From positions 1 through 34,380 of the forward strand of contig JACMLN010000091.1 in NCBI GenBank assembly GCA_014379585.1: a stretch of 34,380 nucleotides of DNA, in the 5' to 3' direction. This document shows, one piece after another, positions 1 to 7,287 of this stretch (its first letter is position 1; every line of letters starts with the position of its first letter). Source of the DNA: Gloeobacterales cyanobacterium ES-bin-313 (GTDB taxonomy: Bacteria > Cyanobacteriota > Cyanobacteriia > Gloeobacterales > Gloeobacteraceae). The notes under the pieces are model-generated. The model saw nothing but the letters and a program-made list of their open reading frames with translations. It ran no database searches and was not told the DNA's origin. The translations under genes were made by a program, and so were the position numbers.

Positions 1-93
1 AAAAGCTAGAAAATAGACAAAACTGGCGCAACTACGGACAAGATTTCAGCTGACATGCCAGAATAAGAGGGTCATTCTCAGTCAGGTCTCGCT

Positions 94-294
94 ATGTTCG
101 GTCTGGGTCCTTTCGAAATTTTGCTGATCGGCATCGTCGCACTCGTGATCTTCGGCCCTAAAAAGTTGCCAGAAATGGGTAGCTCACTCGGCAAAGCAAT
201 CAAGAACTTTAAGAGCGGTGTGAGTACGGAAGAAACACCGGCTCCCAAAGAAACTGTTCAGCAACCCACCTTACCAAGCGGAAAAGATTCTTAG
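94..294 (+). CDS. tatA: Sec-independent translocase subunit TatA
   Basis: TatA forms the pore-like part of the Tat pathway, which exports folded proteins across the cytoplasmic or thylakoid membrane. The 66-residue product has the family layout: a short N-terminus beginning MFGLGPFEILLIG, one membrane helix at about residues 5-20, the FGPKKLPE hinge at about 20-27, an amphipathic helix (GSSLGKAIKNFK), and a polar Pro/Thr-rich tail. The length is normal for the family. The ATG at 94 fits the conserved N-terminus, although no strong Shine-Dalgarno is visible. An intrinsic terminator follows about 75 bases downstream, so the gene looks monocistronic. TatB/TatE-type naming cannot be excluded, but the short tail favours TatA. 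Confidence 0.93.
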   Translation: MFGLGPFEILLIGIVALVIFGPKKLPEMGSSLGKAIKNFKSGVSTEETPAPKETVQQPTLPSGKDS

Positions 295-371
295 AGCCTT
301 TCTGTGCTGCCGCCAGAGTTTCTAAGCCAAGGTACGAAGCTGCGCTAAATCGCTAACATTCAGCAAGTTAC

Positions 372-401
372 CCGCCCCAGAGGTTGTCTAGGGCGGTTTT
401 T
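372..401 (+). terminator. Intrinsic terminator after tatA
   Basis: An interrupted stem pairs CCGCCC (372-377) with GGGCGG (391-396), with an inner AGA/TCT pairing, and is followed by five T residues (397-401). It lies between tatA on the plus strand and the 3' end of ndk on the minus strand, and its T tract serves tatA. Confidence 0.8.
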
Positions 402-407
402 GCATGG

Positions 408-863
408 CTACACTTTTTCGTAGATCCACTTTGCTTGGTTTGCTTGCCAATCGATCACTTCTGAAGGTGCAAACCACAGGGCAATTTCTCGCTCTGCACT
501 GGCGACGCTGTCGGAGCCATGGATGATGTTGCGGCCAACATCGATCCCGTAGTCGCCCCGAATCGTCCCTGGCGCAGAACTGAGGGGATTGGTCGCTCCA
601 ATCATCGTTCTGCCAGTTGCCACCGCATCTTTTCCTTCCAGGACGATGGCGACCACTGGCGAAGAGGTAATAAATGCGACTAACCCTGGAAAGAATGGGC
701 GCTCGCTGAGGTCAGCGTAGTGGGACTTAGCCAGTTCTTCGCTCACTTGCACACACTTTAAAGCAACGATTTTGTAGCCGCGACGCTCAAAGCGCTGCAA
801 AATTTCTCCAACGAGACCGCGTTGTACGCCGTCCGGTTTAATCGCAATGAATGTCCGTTCCAT
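408..863 (-). CDS. ndk: Nucleoside diphosphate kinase
   Basis: The enzyme transfers the gamma phosphate from ATP to nucleoside diphosphates through a phosphohistidine, keeping cytosolic NTP pools balanced. The 151-residue product begins [20 protein letters not shown] and carries the active-site signature NIIHGSDS with the phosphorylated histidine at about residue 115. It also has the conserved RPFFPGLV and GATNP segments. The reading frame stays open upstream to 965, but that extra 34-residue stretch (MQDLRP...) is not NDK-like, so I start at the ATG at 863, which gives the usual family length. It is divergent from lexA across about 150 bases. Confidence 0.97.
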   Translation of the reverse strand: MERTFIAIKPDGVQRGLVGEILQRFERRGYKIVALKCVQVSEELAKSHYADLSERPFFPGLVAFITSSPVVAIVLEGKDAVATGRTMIGATNPLSSAPGTIRGDYGIDVGRNIIHGSDSVASAEREIALWFAPSEVIDWQANQAKWIYEKV

Positions 864-1013
864 ACTTATCCACCCAAAAAAACCACCATCGGCCATTGTA
901 AAGGCAAGCTCGGCTCGACTTGCAGCAAAAGTTGTTTTATAGTTGTTGGGACGAAGGTCTTGCACTTCTTTTTAGTTAATGCCAAACTGTGGACAGACGT
1001 TCATTGAAGGGCA

Positions 1014-1589
1014 ATGATTACACTTCGTCAAAAAGAGTTTTTGACTCAACTGATTGAGACCTACGGTTCGACGCCATTGCCGCCGATTCGGACACTTGCG
1101 TCGGACTTAGACCAGCATCGGACAACGGTTTATCGCTGGTTGCAGATTCTTGAGGAAGTCGGCTACCTCAAGGCTCAAGGCAATCGTTACTACATCGATC
1201 CAGATCTTTTGGGCATTCCGCTGCTCGAAAATCGCGTTCCCGCTGGTTCACCGATCACTGTGGAAGAAGACCTGCTCAACAGTCGTCTTTCCCTTGATGA
1301 ATATCTGGTGGAGGACCGCAACGGCACGTTCTTGCTGCGCGTCAAAGGCGACTCGATGATCGATTTGGGCATCTTCGAAGGCGATATCGTCGTCGTCAAC
1401 CAAAATCGTCGTCCTCAAGACAACGACATCGTCATCGCTCGTATCGACGGGGAAATGACCCTCAAGACCCTGCGGCGACGCAACCAGCAGTCCTGGCTCG
1501 AACCCGCGAATAGCAAATATTCTGCGATTCATCCAGCCAGTGGCCTCGAAGTTTTGGGCGTTGTCGTCGGCATGGTACGCAAGTACTAA
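1014..1589 (+). CDS. lexA: LexA repressor with intact self-cleavage residues
   Basis: LexA is a dimeric repressor with an N-terminal winged helix-turn-helix and a C-terminal S24 serine-protease domain. Residues 1-60 hold the DNA-binding domain (helices around TLASDLDQHRTTVYRWLQIL). VPAGSP at 75-80 contains the Ala77-Gly78 bond normally cut. GDSM carries the nucleophile Ser114, and MTLKTL carries the general base Lys151. All elements for RecA-stimulated autocleavage are therefore present. In some cyanobacteria LexA has lost these and acts in redox or carbon control instead, so a classical SOS-type response is plausible here. The gene converges on ubiC and overlaps its end by four bases. I saw no clear LexA box upstream. 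Confidence 0.9.
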   Translation: MITLRQKEFLTQLIETYGSTPLPPIRTLASDLDQHRTTVYRWLQILEEVGYLKAQGNRYYIDPDLLGIPLLENRVPAGSPITVEEDLLNSRLSLDEYLVEDRNGTFLLRVKGDSMIDLGIFEGDIVVVNQNRRPQDNDIVIARIDGEMTLKTLRRRNQQSWLEPANSKYSAIHPASGLEVLGVVVGMVRKY

Positions 1590-2074
1590 AAAAGGGCAAT
1601 GGGAAAGCGCTCTGTAATCCGCATCATTGCCAGCCCTTGGCAGTAAACATCGTAGGTGCGTCCAAGCAGTTGGTCTTCTTGGCGAAGTGCAAAGGAACCT
1701 GCTAGCGGCCCAGCAGGTTCTGACCAATAGCTCAACAGTTGGCGGTAAGTCTCGATGCGATACTCTCGCAACAGACGGCCAATTCCGCGATCCGTGTCGA
1801 GCAATCCAGAGCGCAGATCTTTACTGAGCCTCTCTAGCCAAATGGTTGAGCAGGCGTGAACATAAGTACGATTGCTCGTTTTACCGACGAGTAAGACTTC
1901 GCGCTCATAGCGATCTTGGGTAATCTCAGGAAGCGTGGTCAGTTTGCGGATTTCAATTGTTTCTAAAAAATAGGCTTCAAGAAACTCAGTGACTGTTCCA
2001 TCGGTGACGACAAAAGCCCGCAACAGGGGTGTCAAGGCGGCAAGATCCAGAGTATTTATGGGCAGGGCATCCAT
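1586..2074 (-). CDS. Chorismate--pyruvate lyase, DUF98 type
   Basis: This enzyme splits chorismate into 4-hydroxybenzoate and pyruvate, the first committed step of cyanobacterial plastoquinone synthesis. The 162-residue length is close to E. coli UbiC. Recognisable elements are the YEREVLL strand, the WLERLSKDLRSGLLDTDRGI segment and the following RLLREYRIETYRQL. These match the cyanobacterial DUF98/UbiC-like family better than the proteobacterial enzyme. The ATG at 2074 lies 21 bases after the protoporphyrinogen oxidase stop on the same strand, so the two are probably co-transcribed. Its stop overlaps the lexA stop tail to tail. Assignment is by family pattern, and the exact catalytic residues were not verified. 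Confidence 0.8.
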   Translation of the reverse strand: MDALPINTLDLAALTPLLRAFVVTDGTVTEFLEAYFLETIEIRKLTTLPEITQDRYEREVLLVGKTSNRTYVHACSTIWLERLSKDLRSGLLDTDRGIGRLLREYRIETYRQLLSYWSEPAGPLAGSFALRQEDQLLGRTYDVYCQGLAMMRITERFPIALF

Positions 2075-2095
2075 TCGTCATTTATATTTCTTTAC

Positions 2096-3496
2096 TTATT
2101 CTGCCACGGCGCTTAAAAAGATCTGAGGACTCGCCAGAAAAGCTTGTATAGCCGAACTTTGCTTCAAAGCGTTGTTGACACAGTCTCCAATCGAGATGCC
2201 GCCGAAGTAGTTGCCACAGAGAAATAATCCTGGCCACCGCTCCAATCGCAGCTCGACACGTTTTTGTTTGGCGAGATGTCCGAGGGCGTATTGGGGGATG
2301 CCTTGTTGCCAGCGGGTGACTCGCAGACAGCGGTAGGTTCCTTGGATACCGAGCACACTTTGTAATTCTTGGTGGGCAAGGGTGATCAATTCCTGATCCG
2401 AAAGTCCTGCTGAGGCTGTGTCAGTTGTCCCACCGATAAAAGTAGTGAATTGTCGCCAGCCCGAGGGAGCGCGGTGGGGAAAAAGACTACAGTTCCAAAT
2501 ACTGCCGAGGGTGCGCAGACCTTGCCCTCTCGGTATGAGATGACCAAAGCCTTCAAGGGGTTGTGGGATTTGGGTCGTCTGATAGCCAAGACTGATCACT
2601 GCAATAGGGGGAGAATAAATACTTGCCAAAGAGCGATACAGTGCGTCATCCAAAGGGGCTAGCAATTCCGCCGCAGCCATGGCTGGAGTTGCTAGCAAAA
2701 CGCTGCGAGCATGGATCGTGATCAGATCCCCCCTGTAGCTCACAACCGCGCGCCAACCAGCCTGTATCCGCTCCAAACTGATCAGGGTTCTCTCGCACCA
2801 AAGTCGGCTACCGAGCGAGGAACCCAAAGCGTTTGTGAGCGTCTCCATCCCCTCTTTAAAAGTGCAGAAGGTCGTCCCGGCTCTTACTCTTTCGCGGGAC
2901 AGCCATAGACTGCGTAGGATACTGCCGTAGTTCGTTTCCGCTGCGACTGCCCGCCCCAAAGTGGCTGATGCACTCAGTTGGCCGATATCCCCAGCAAAAA
3001 TGCCCGAAATGAGCGGTTCAAATAATCGCGAATGGATTTCTTCGCCGCATCGCCGATAGATAAATTCCGAAACCGTTTCTTCGCGATTAACATCGTCGAG
3101 GCGTGGTACAAGCAGTTCGCGCATGAATCGCGTCTTGCCCCCCCAACTCAGCAGATCTGAGCGCAGAAATTGACTGACATTAAAAGGAATTGCCCGCAAA
3201 CGACCTTCCCACCACACATAACGGGGGAGACGGGCATCTGCGTCGCAGCGCTGATCTTCAATACCGAGCGAAGCAATCAGTTCATCAAGATTTGTCGTGC
3301 GTTGAAAACTGTTCGGTCCACCTTCACAGAGAAACTCGTCGCTTTGCTCTGTGGTGATTGCTCCTCCAAACCGTTCACTACCGTGGCAGAGAAGGACTAG
3401 GTAGCCGCTGCTGTGGAGTCGCCAAGCTGCCGTTAAACCGCTCACGCCACCACCGACAACCAAGACATCAAGGGATCGATCTAAATCAACTTCCAC
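2096..3496 (-). CDS. hemY: Oxygen-dependent protoporphyrinogen oxidase (HemG/HemY type)
   Basis: This FAD enzyme oxidises protoporphyrinogen IX to protoporphyrin IX, the last common step of heme and chlorophyll synthesis, at the membrane. The 466-residue product starts with the dinucleotide-binding fold VLVVGGGVSGLTAAW (residues 11-25). It has the substrate-side GGPNSFQ motif near residue 60 and ends with the family's second FAD-contact region (GLFLCGNYFGGISIGDCVNN), which includes the NYxGGxSxGDC pattern typical of the family. Length is normal. It lies 79 bases downstream of the DUF2811 gene and just upstream of the chorismate lyase gene on the same strand, suggesting a tetrapyrrole/quinone transcript. 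Confidence 0.93.
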   Translation of the reverse strand: MEVDLDRSLDVLVVGGGVSGLTAAWRLHSSGYLVLLCHGSERFGGAITTEQSDEFLCEGGPNSFQRTTNLDELIASLGIEDQRCDADARLPRYVWWEGRLRAIPFNVSQFLRSDLLSWGGKTRFMRELLVPRLDDVNREETVSEFIYRRCGEEIHSRLFEPLISGIFAGDIGQLSASATLGRAVAAETNYGSILRSLWLSRERVRAGTTFCTFKEGMETLTNALGSSLGSRLWCERTLISLERIQAGWRAVVSYRGDLITIHARSVLLATPAMAAAELLAPLDDALYRSLASIYSPPIAVISLGYQTTQIPQPLEGFGHLIPRGQGLRTLGSIWNCSLFPHRAPSGWRQFTTFIGGTTDTASAGLSDQELITLAHQELQSVLGIQGTYRCLRVTRWQQGIPQYALGHLAKQKRVELRLERWPGLFLCGNYFGGISIGDCVNNALKQSSAIQAFLASPQIFLSAVAE

Positions 3497-3575
3497 GAAT
3501 CGGCCACCCGATAGCGACTGCTACTCTCTCGCAAATTCTATCCGGGTGGACTGAAACAGTGGCTAGTTCTCAAGA

Positions 3576-3776
3576 TTACGAACTTTTTTGGAACAGGGTA
3601 TTCAAGTAGGTGCGCGCGGCGCGGCGATCACCATTGCCATTTTGTAAAAGAAAGAGCGAAAGGGCGGCTGTGAAAATACGATTTTGATCCCAATCTGGAT
3701 GGCCGTCCAAATAGAGTTGGAGTGTGTCATGCAATTCTTCGGGGATTTCAGCTAGGATACTTACCATTGTTTTCAT
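3576..3776 (-). CDS. DUF2811 family small protein
   Basis: This is a 66-residue protein of the cyanobacterial DUF2811 family, whose function is unknown. The family pattern is clear: MKTMVSILAEIPEELHDTLQ, then YLDGHPDWDQNRIFTAALSLF and a C-terminal NGNGDRRAARTYLN helix. The open frame reaches back to 3866, but the extra residues (MCAVRMTCQ...) look non-coding and Cys-rich, so I start at the ATG at 3776; a second ATG is at 3767. It sits 79 bases upstream of hemY on the same strand and may share its transcript. No catalytic motif is visible. Confidence 0.85.
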   Translation of the reverse strand: MKTMVSILAEIPEELHDTLQLYLDGHPDWDQNRIFTAALSLFLLQNGNGDRRAARTYLNTLFQKSS

Positions 3777-3901
3777 AAGAGTCTCACTCGACGGACACAG
3801 GTTGCAGACCATTGTTGGCCCGAGAGATGACTGTGTCAATTGGCATGTCATCCTTACAGCACACAATTGCTTCCATCACTTCATTGATCCAATCGTACTA
3901 T

Positions 3902-4030
3902 GTCAAGTATTTTATTTACTTAAGTTTACAAAATGCTGCTCGACCTGTGGAAAACTTTTTCCACAGGCAGCTCCTCGAAAAGGAGGTTTAGCGTAAGTAC
4001 CCTGTGGAGAATCTGTGAGTAACCTGTGAG
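3902..4030. other. Gene-free stretch with DnaA-box-like cluster beside AT-rich DNA
   Basis: The 425 bases between the DUF2811 start and the gene at 4202 hold no convincing gene. Within them an AT-rich run (3902-3933) lies next to two head-to-head copies of TTTTCCACA, which matches the DnaA-box form described for cyanobacteria: the complement at 3946-3954 and the direct copy at 3957-3965. A one-mismatch copy TGTGGAGAA follows at 4003-4011, and further CTGTG words occur to about 4030. This arrangement resembles a small replication origin or a DnaA-controlled promoter. No dnaA or dnaN lies nearby, so the origin reading is only a hypothesis. Confidence 0.35.
3944..3967. repeat. Perfect 24-bp inverted repeat containing two DnaA-like boxes
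   Basis: CCTGTGGAAAA (3944-3954), a two-base centre CT, and TTTTCCACAGG (3957-3967) form an exact palindrome with 11-bp arms. The centre is too short for a good RNA hairpin and there is no T tract after it, so a DNA-binding site is more likely than a terminator. Confidence 0.8.
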
Positions 4031-4157
4031 GAACCGAGAGGGGCATGGGGAAATCTCTGATCATTGTTAACTTTTGCAACGATTTCCGTGTGATTACCTA
4101 GGGTGCTGTTCTCGTAGCATTAGTAACAATTCTCAGGGAAGGCTTTGGTGGGTAGGG

Positions 4158-4163
4158 TACAAT
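4158..4163 (+). promoter_or_regulatory. Possible -10 element for the membrane protein gene
   Basis: TACAAT lies 38 bases before the GTG start at 4202, a normal distance for a short leader. No good -35 hexamer is seen at 16-18 bases upstream. A five-codon ORF (ATG at 4165) sits in the short leader. Confidence 0.3.
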
Positions 4164-4201
4164 CATGAACGAAGATTTGTAACTAGCACTGGGCTGGGTG
4201 T

Positions 4202-5122
4202 GTGGATCAAAGAGTAAAGTTTGGCCTCAAGGTTCTTTTTAGTTTGTTGCTGCTTGGGTTGATAAGTCGCATTATCGATATTCCCAGGACAGCCCAAGTG
4301 CTCACCAGTGTGGATGCACGCTTTCTTGGTCTGGCCATTGTTGTCTTTGCCATAGGCCAAGGGCTCAACGCTGTGAAATGGTTTTGGCTGGGTCAAGCAC
4401 TGGCTTTGCCCTGTAGCCTGGGAAACTACCTGCGCCTTTACACCATGGGCATGTTTTTGGCGATTTTTCTGCCAGGAAGCATGGGGGGTGATTTAGGGCG
4501 GGCTGTCTTGCTCACGCGAGAGGGTTTACCAGGATGGACGACGACCTACTCAGTTCTGGCGGATCGCTACAGTGGCCTCTTATTTTTATTGATTTTAAGC
4601 AGTGTGGCCTGTCTGAATGTTCCGGCTTACAGCAGTCTTTCGCCCTGGCTTTGGGCGTTGACTGGGCTTGTTTTGCTCGTATGGCTGCTCTTAGGGCGAG
4701 GAAGCAGGCTGCTCTTGCCTCTCCTACCCAAAAAGCTGAAGTCCTACGCAGAGCCGATCCCAGGTTGGGAAAAGCAACTGCGCAACTGGCCAAATCTGCT
4801 GCGCATCGGCGGTGGTAGCCTTGCTATTCAGGCAATCAACTGGGGAGTGCTGTTACTTCTGGCTGGAGCTATGCATCTCCAGGTCAGTGCACCTGCCTTG
4901 ATGACCGCCTACGGTTTAATTACCCTAGCAAGCCTTGCTCCCCTGAGTTTGAATGGTCTGGGGATTCGCGAAGGCGGTTACGTCCTGCTCCTCAAGCAGG
5001 TGGGGGTGGCCGGAGAACAGGCAGTGAGTTTTGGTTTTTTGTGGTTTATCGTCTACACGTTTACGGGGCTGTTATCTGGCACTGCTTGGTGGGTGAAGGC
5101 TCCCGAGACATCTAAGGCTTGA
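4202..5122 (+). CDS. LPG synthase transmembrane-like (UPF0104/AglD) membrane protein
   Basis: This is a 306-residue polytopic membrane protein with about seven or eight hydrophobic helices. It contains family landmarks: FLAIFLPGSMGGDLGRAVLL at about residues 85-104 and LSLNGLGIREGGYVLLLKQ at about 247-265. These match the integral membrane region of lysylphosphatidylglycerol synthases and the UPF0104/AglD group, whose stand-alone members are often linked to lipid or glycolipid transfer or export. The soluble aminoacyl-transferase domain of true MprF is absent, so lysyl-PG synthesis should not be assumed. Translation starts at GTG (4202). The 3' end overlaps the convergent dehydrogenase gene by 11 bases. 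Confidence 0.8.
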   Translation: MDQRVKFGLKVLFSLLLLGLISRIIDIPRTAQVLTSVDARFLGLAIVVFAIGQGLNAVKWFWLGQALALPCSLGNYLRLYTMGMFLAIFLPGSMGGDLGRAVLLTREGLPGWTTTYSVLADRYSGLLFLLILSSVACLNVPAYSSLSPWLWALTGLVLLVWLLLGRGSRLLLPLLPKKLKSYAEPIPGWEKQLRNWPNLLRIGGGSLAIQAINWGVLLLLAGAMHLQVSAPALMTAYGLITLASLAPLSLNGLGIREGGYVLLLKQVGVAGEQAVSFGFLWFIVYTFTGLLSGTAWWVKAPETSKA

Positions 5123-6194
5123 TCAAGATTTTGCAAGTGCGTTCGCTGGGGTGAATAGCTTGCTCGACCGCAGCGGAAAGGTCGCTGAGGGGATAAAAAT
5201 CTGAGATCAAAGCAGCCACATCGATCCGCTTTTCGAAAACCAGTTGGGCCGAGAGCGCCTGTACTTTGTAAGATGAGCTGTAGGAGCCGAGCAAATCAAT
5301 TTCTCGTCTGTAGAGAATATTTGGATCGAGAGGAATCTCGACGGCTTCTGGAAACTCGGCAAAAAAGAGGATCTTGCCACCTTTGCGAGTGGCATCGAGT
5401 GCCTGGGTAAAGGCTTGGGTGCTTGGCACCGCCAGCAATGTGACATCGACACCGAGACCGGTAATTTCTTGGATCTGTTCTGTCAGGTTCACTGCACGGG
5501 CATCGAGGGCAACATCAGCGCCCAGTTGTCTCGCCCGTTCTTGGCGGCTGGGCAATAAGTCAGTGACGATTGTCCGTGCCCCAAAGTGACGGCAGAGCAT
5601 GGCAAACATCAAGCCGATCGGTCCTGCCCCTGTGATCAAGACCCACTGTCCCGGCTGAATCTGCGCTTTCTTGACGGCTTTGAGACAGCAGTTGGTCGGT
5701 TCGACGAAGCTTGCTTCCTCGAAGCTCACCAAGTCTGGGATCGAGAGCAGGCCACCGCAGCGGACAATATGACCAGGAACTTTGACGTACTGGGAGAAAC
5801 CACCCCCTGACGGGATATGGCCGGCAGTGGTTGTCACTTCTTTGTAGACTTTGCACATCGAATAGTTTTCATTCAGGCAGTAGGCACAGTGAAAACAGGG
5901 GATATGGTGCATGACCACGACCCGATTTCCCGGTTGCCAGTTCTCGACTGCCTCGCCAACTTTAACGATCGTCCCGCTGGTCTCATGGCCAAAAATACGC
6001 GGTGGATCCAAGAGAGGATAGCGAAGTTTTTTAATATCCGACTGACACAGACCGCAGGTTTGCACCTGAACCAAGACTTCGTCGGCTTCAAGGGTAGGCA
6101 CAGGCAACGCTTCGTAGCGCAGATCGCCAACGCCGTAAAACACGGCTGCGTACATTGTCTTAGGAATTTCCATCGCTTTTCCATGGCTGGGCAC
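5112..6194 (-). CDS. Zinc-dependent medium-chain alcohol/polyol dehydrogenase
   Basis: This is an NAD(P)-dependent MDR-family dehydrogenase of the sorbitol/threonine dehydrogenase type; the substrate cannot be read from the sequence. The catalytic-zinc region has Cys50 in TCGLCQSD, His70-Glu71 in FGHE, and the EP motif near residue 166. The structural-zinc loop has all four cysteines (C100, C103, C106, C114). The nucleotide-binding glycine motif is GAGPIGLM at about 191-198. At 360 residues the length is typical. The start may be ATG 6194 or the downstream ATG at codon 8 or 14, since the conserved domain begins near MYAAVFYG. It lies 38 bases after the small gene ending at 6233 on the same strand. 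Confidence 0.88.
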   Translation of the reverse strand: MPSHGKAMEIPKTMYAAVFYGVGDLRYEALPVPTLEADEVLVQVQTCGLCQSDIKKLRYPLLDPPRIFGHETSGTIVKVGEAVENWQPGNRVVVMHHIPCFHCAYCLNENYSMCKVYKEVTTTAGHIPSGGGFSQYVKVPGHIVRCGGLLSIPDLVSFEEASFVEPTNCCLKAVKKAQIQPGQWVLITGAGPIGLMFAMLCRHFGARTIVTDLLPSRQERARQLGADVALDARAVNLTEQIQEITGLGVDVTLLAVPSTQAFTQALDATRKGGKILFFAEFPEAVEIPLDPNILYRREIDLLGSYSSSYKVQALSAQLVFEKRIDVAALISDFYPLSDLSAAVEQAIHPSERTCKILIKP

Positions 6195-6232
6195 AGTTCA
6201 ATTGTTGGCTGTTTTAGGGCAAACAGCAAGGT

Positions 6233-6616
6233 CTAGGCAACAAGCACAACGGTCAATTGTTCAGCGAAGTAAGCACAGACTTGAGCGGAAAATTGATCGC
6301 GTTGGTCAAAGTTATCGCGCTTTTCGACTTTCCCAGAAGCAGTGCGCTCTAGGCCAAAATTGCTACTTAGGCGCAGTTGTTCCCCCCAATTGAAAACTTC
6401 GACGATGGTTCCTGAAGGCGCACCCTCGATGACCCGAAAGACATAGTTAAACGTGTTTTGGGGAGCAGCGGCCACTGTCGATGCTTGCCCATAGCGATTT
6501 TTGAGCTGGTCAGCGAGTTGCTTGACGAGCACCGCATCGTTCCAACTTTGCAGAAGCCGGGTATCGAGGGTGAGGGCAAAGAAAAATTCTTCGACGGAAA
6601 CAAATTGCAACTGCAT
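6233..6616 (-). CDS. Hypothetical protein upstream of dehydrogenase
   Basis: This is a 127-residue soluble, mixed alpha/beta protein that I do not recognise. It begins MQLQFVSVEEFFFALTLDTR and has no signal peptide, membrane helix or cysteine cluster; its one Cys is near the C-terminus (AQVCAYF). The central FNYVFRVIEGAPSGTIVEVFNWG segment looks like beta strands. It is transcribed toward the zinc dehydrogenase with a 38-base gap, so an operon is plausible. It is divergent from the DUF2996 gene, with about 90 bases between starts. The frame is long and uninterrupted with neighbour-like codon use, which supports a real gene. Confidence 0.6.
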   Translation of the reverse strand: MQLQFVSVEEFFFALTLDTRLLQSWNDAVLVKQLADQLKNRYGQASTVAAAPQNTFNYVFRVIEGAPSGTIVEVFNWGEQLRLSSNFGLERTASGKVEKRDNFDQRDQFSAQVCAYFAEQLTVVLVA

Positions 6617-6708
6617 AAGTTCATTTGAGCTGTTAAGACCTTATCAGACAGGGTTGCCCAAAGAGCATAACTTTGCGCACAATGAAGCCAGTTCTCTGGA
6701 AAACGACG

Positions 6709-7284
6709 ATGCCTGAAGAAACACCGCCTGAGATGCCCCAAGAAACTGCCCCAGCGGCTGAGACTGTGAAAGCGGCTGTCGAAAAACCGATTCAAGCTCC
6801 AGAGACACCCGTTGATCCCTCAGAGACACCCGTTCCAAGCCCTACTCCAACGGCGGCGGTTGAACCTGCGCCTGCTCGGGCAAAGCCTGCGGCAGTGGAA
6901 GCAAAACCACTCGCTGATTACCTCAAAGAAGATCTTCAACCGCTCTTGCTAAAGCGCCTGCAGGCGGAGGGTGCCGCAGATCTGGAAATTACGACGGGAG
7001 AGGCTGAACTGACTGCTACTTGGGACGCTGGGGACAAGACCTTCACCCTTTACTTTGATGAGGGCAGCTTAGATGGCCGTAAGACCATTGCTTCCTCGCG
7101 TGCAAAGTCTCGTGGCAAAAATGTCCAGATGTTTATGCCCCCCGAACGCGGTTTCAAGGGTGTCGACGCCAAGACGATTACAGCGATGATCGTGATGCAG
7201 TTTACGACCACTCTAAGTTGGATCAAAAAGCCTTTAGCAAAAGTCGGAGCGAAGGCTGGAGCGAAAGCTGGTAAACCAAAATAA
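6709..7284 (+). CDS. DUF2996 family protein with Pro/Ala/Glu-rich N-terminal extension
   Basis: DUF2996 is a cyanobacterial family of unknown function. The conserved part occupies the C-terminal half: PLADYLKEDLQPLLLKRL, then the signature strand TWDAGDKTFTLYFDEGSLDG, then FMPPERGFKGVDAKTITAMI and a final SWIKK. Before it lies a low-complexity stretch of about 70 residues rich in Pro, Glu, Ala and Thr, probably an unstructured linker. The tail is a short Lys/Gly/Ala repeat (KVGAKAGAKAG). I chose the ATG at 6709 because GGAAA lies just upstream; an ATG at 6682 and a TTG at 6673 are possible. It ends three bases before the comEC stop, tail to tail. Confidence 0.75.
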   Translation: MPEETPPEMPQETAPAAETVKAAVEKPIQAPETPVDPSETPVPSPTPTAAVEPAPARAKPAAVEAKPLADYLKEDLQPLLLKRLQAEGAADLEITTGEAELTATWDAGDKTFTLYFDEGSLDGRKTIASSRAKSRGKNVQMFMPPERGFKGVDAKTITAMIVMQFTTTLSWIKKPLAKVGAKAGAKAGKPK

Positions 7285-7287
7285 TCC

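Noticed and set aside
864-965. N-terminal extension of ndk and a short plus-strand frame across it
   Set aside because: NDK proteins start at MERTF-like sequence; the extension lacks conservation features and lies in the divergent control region.
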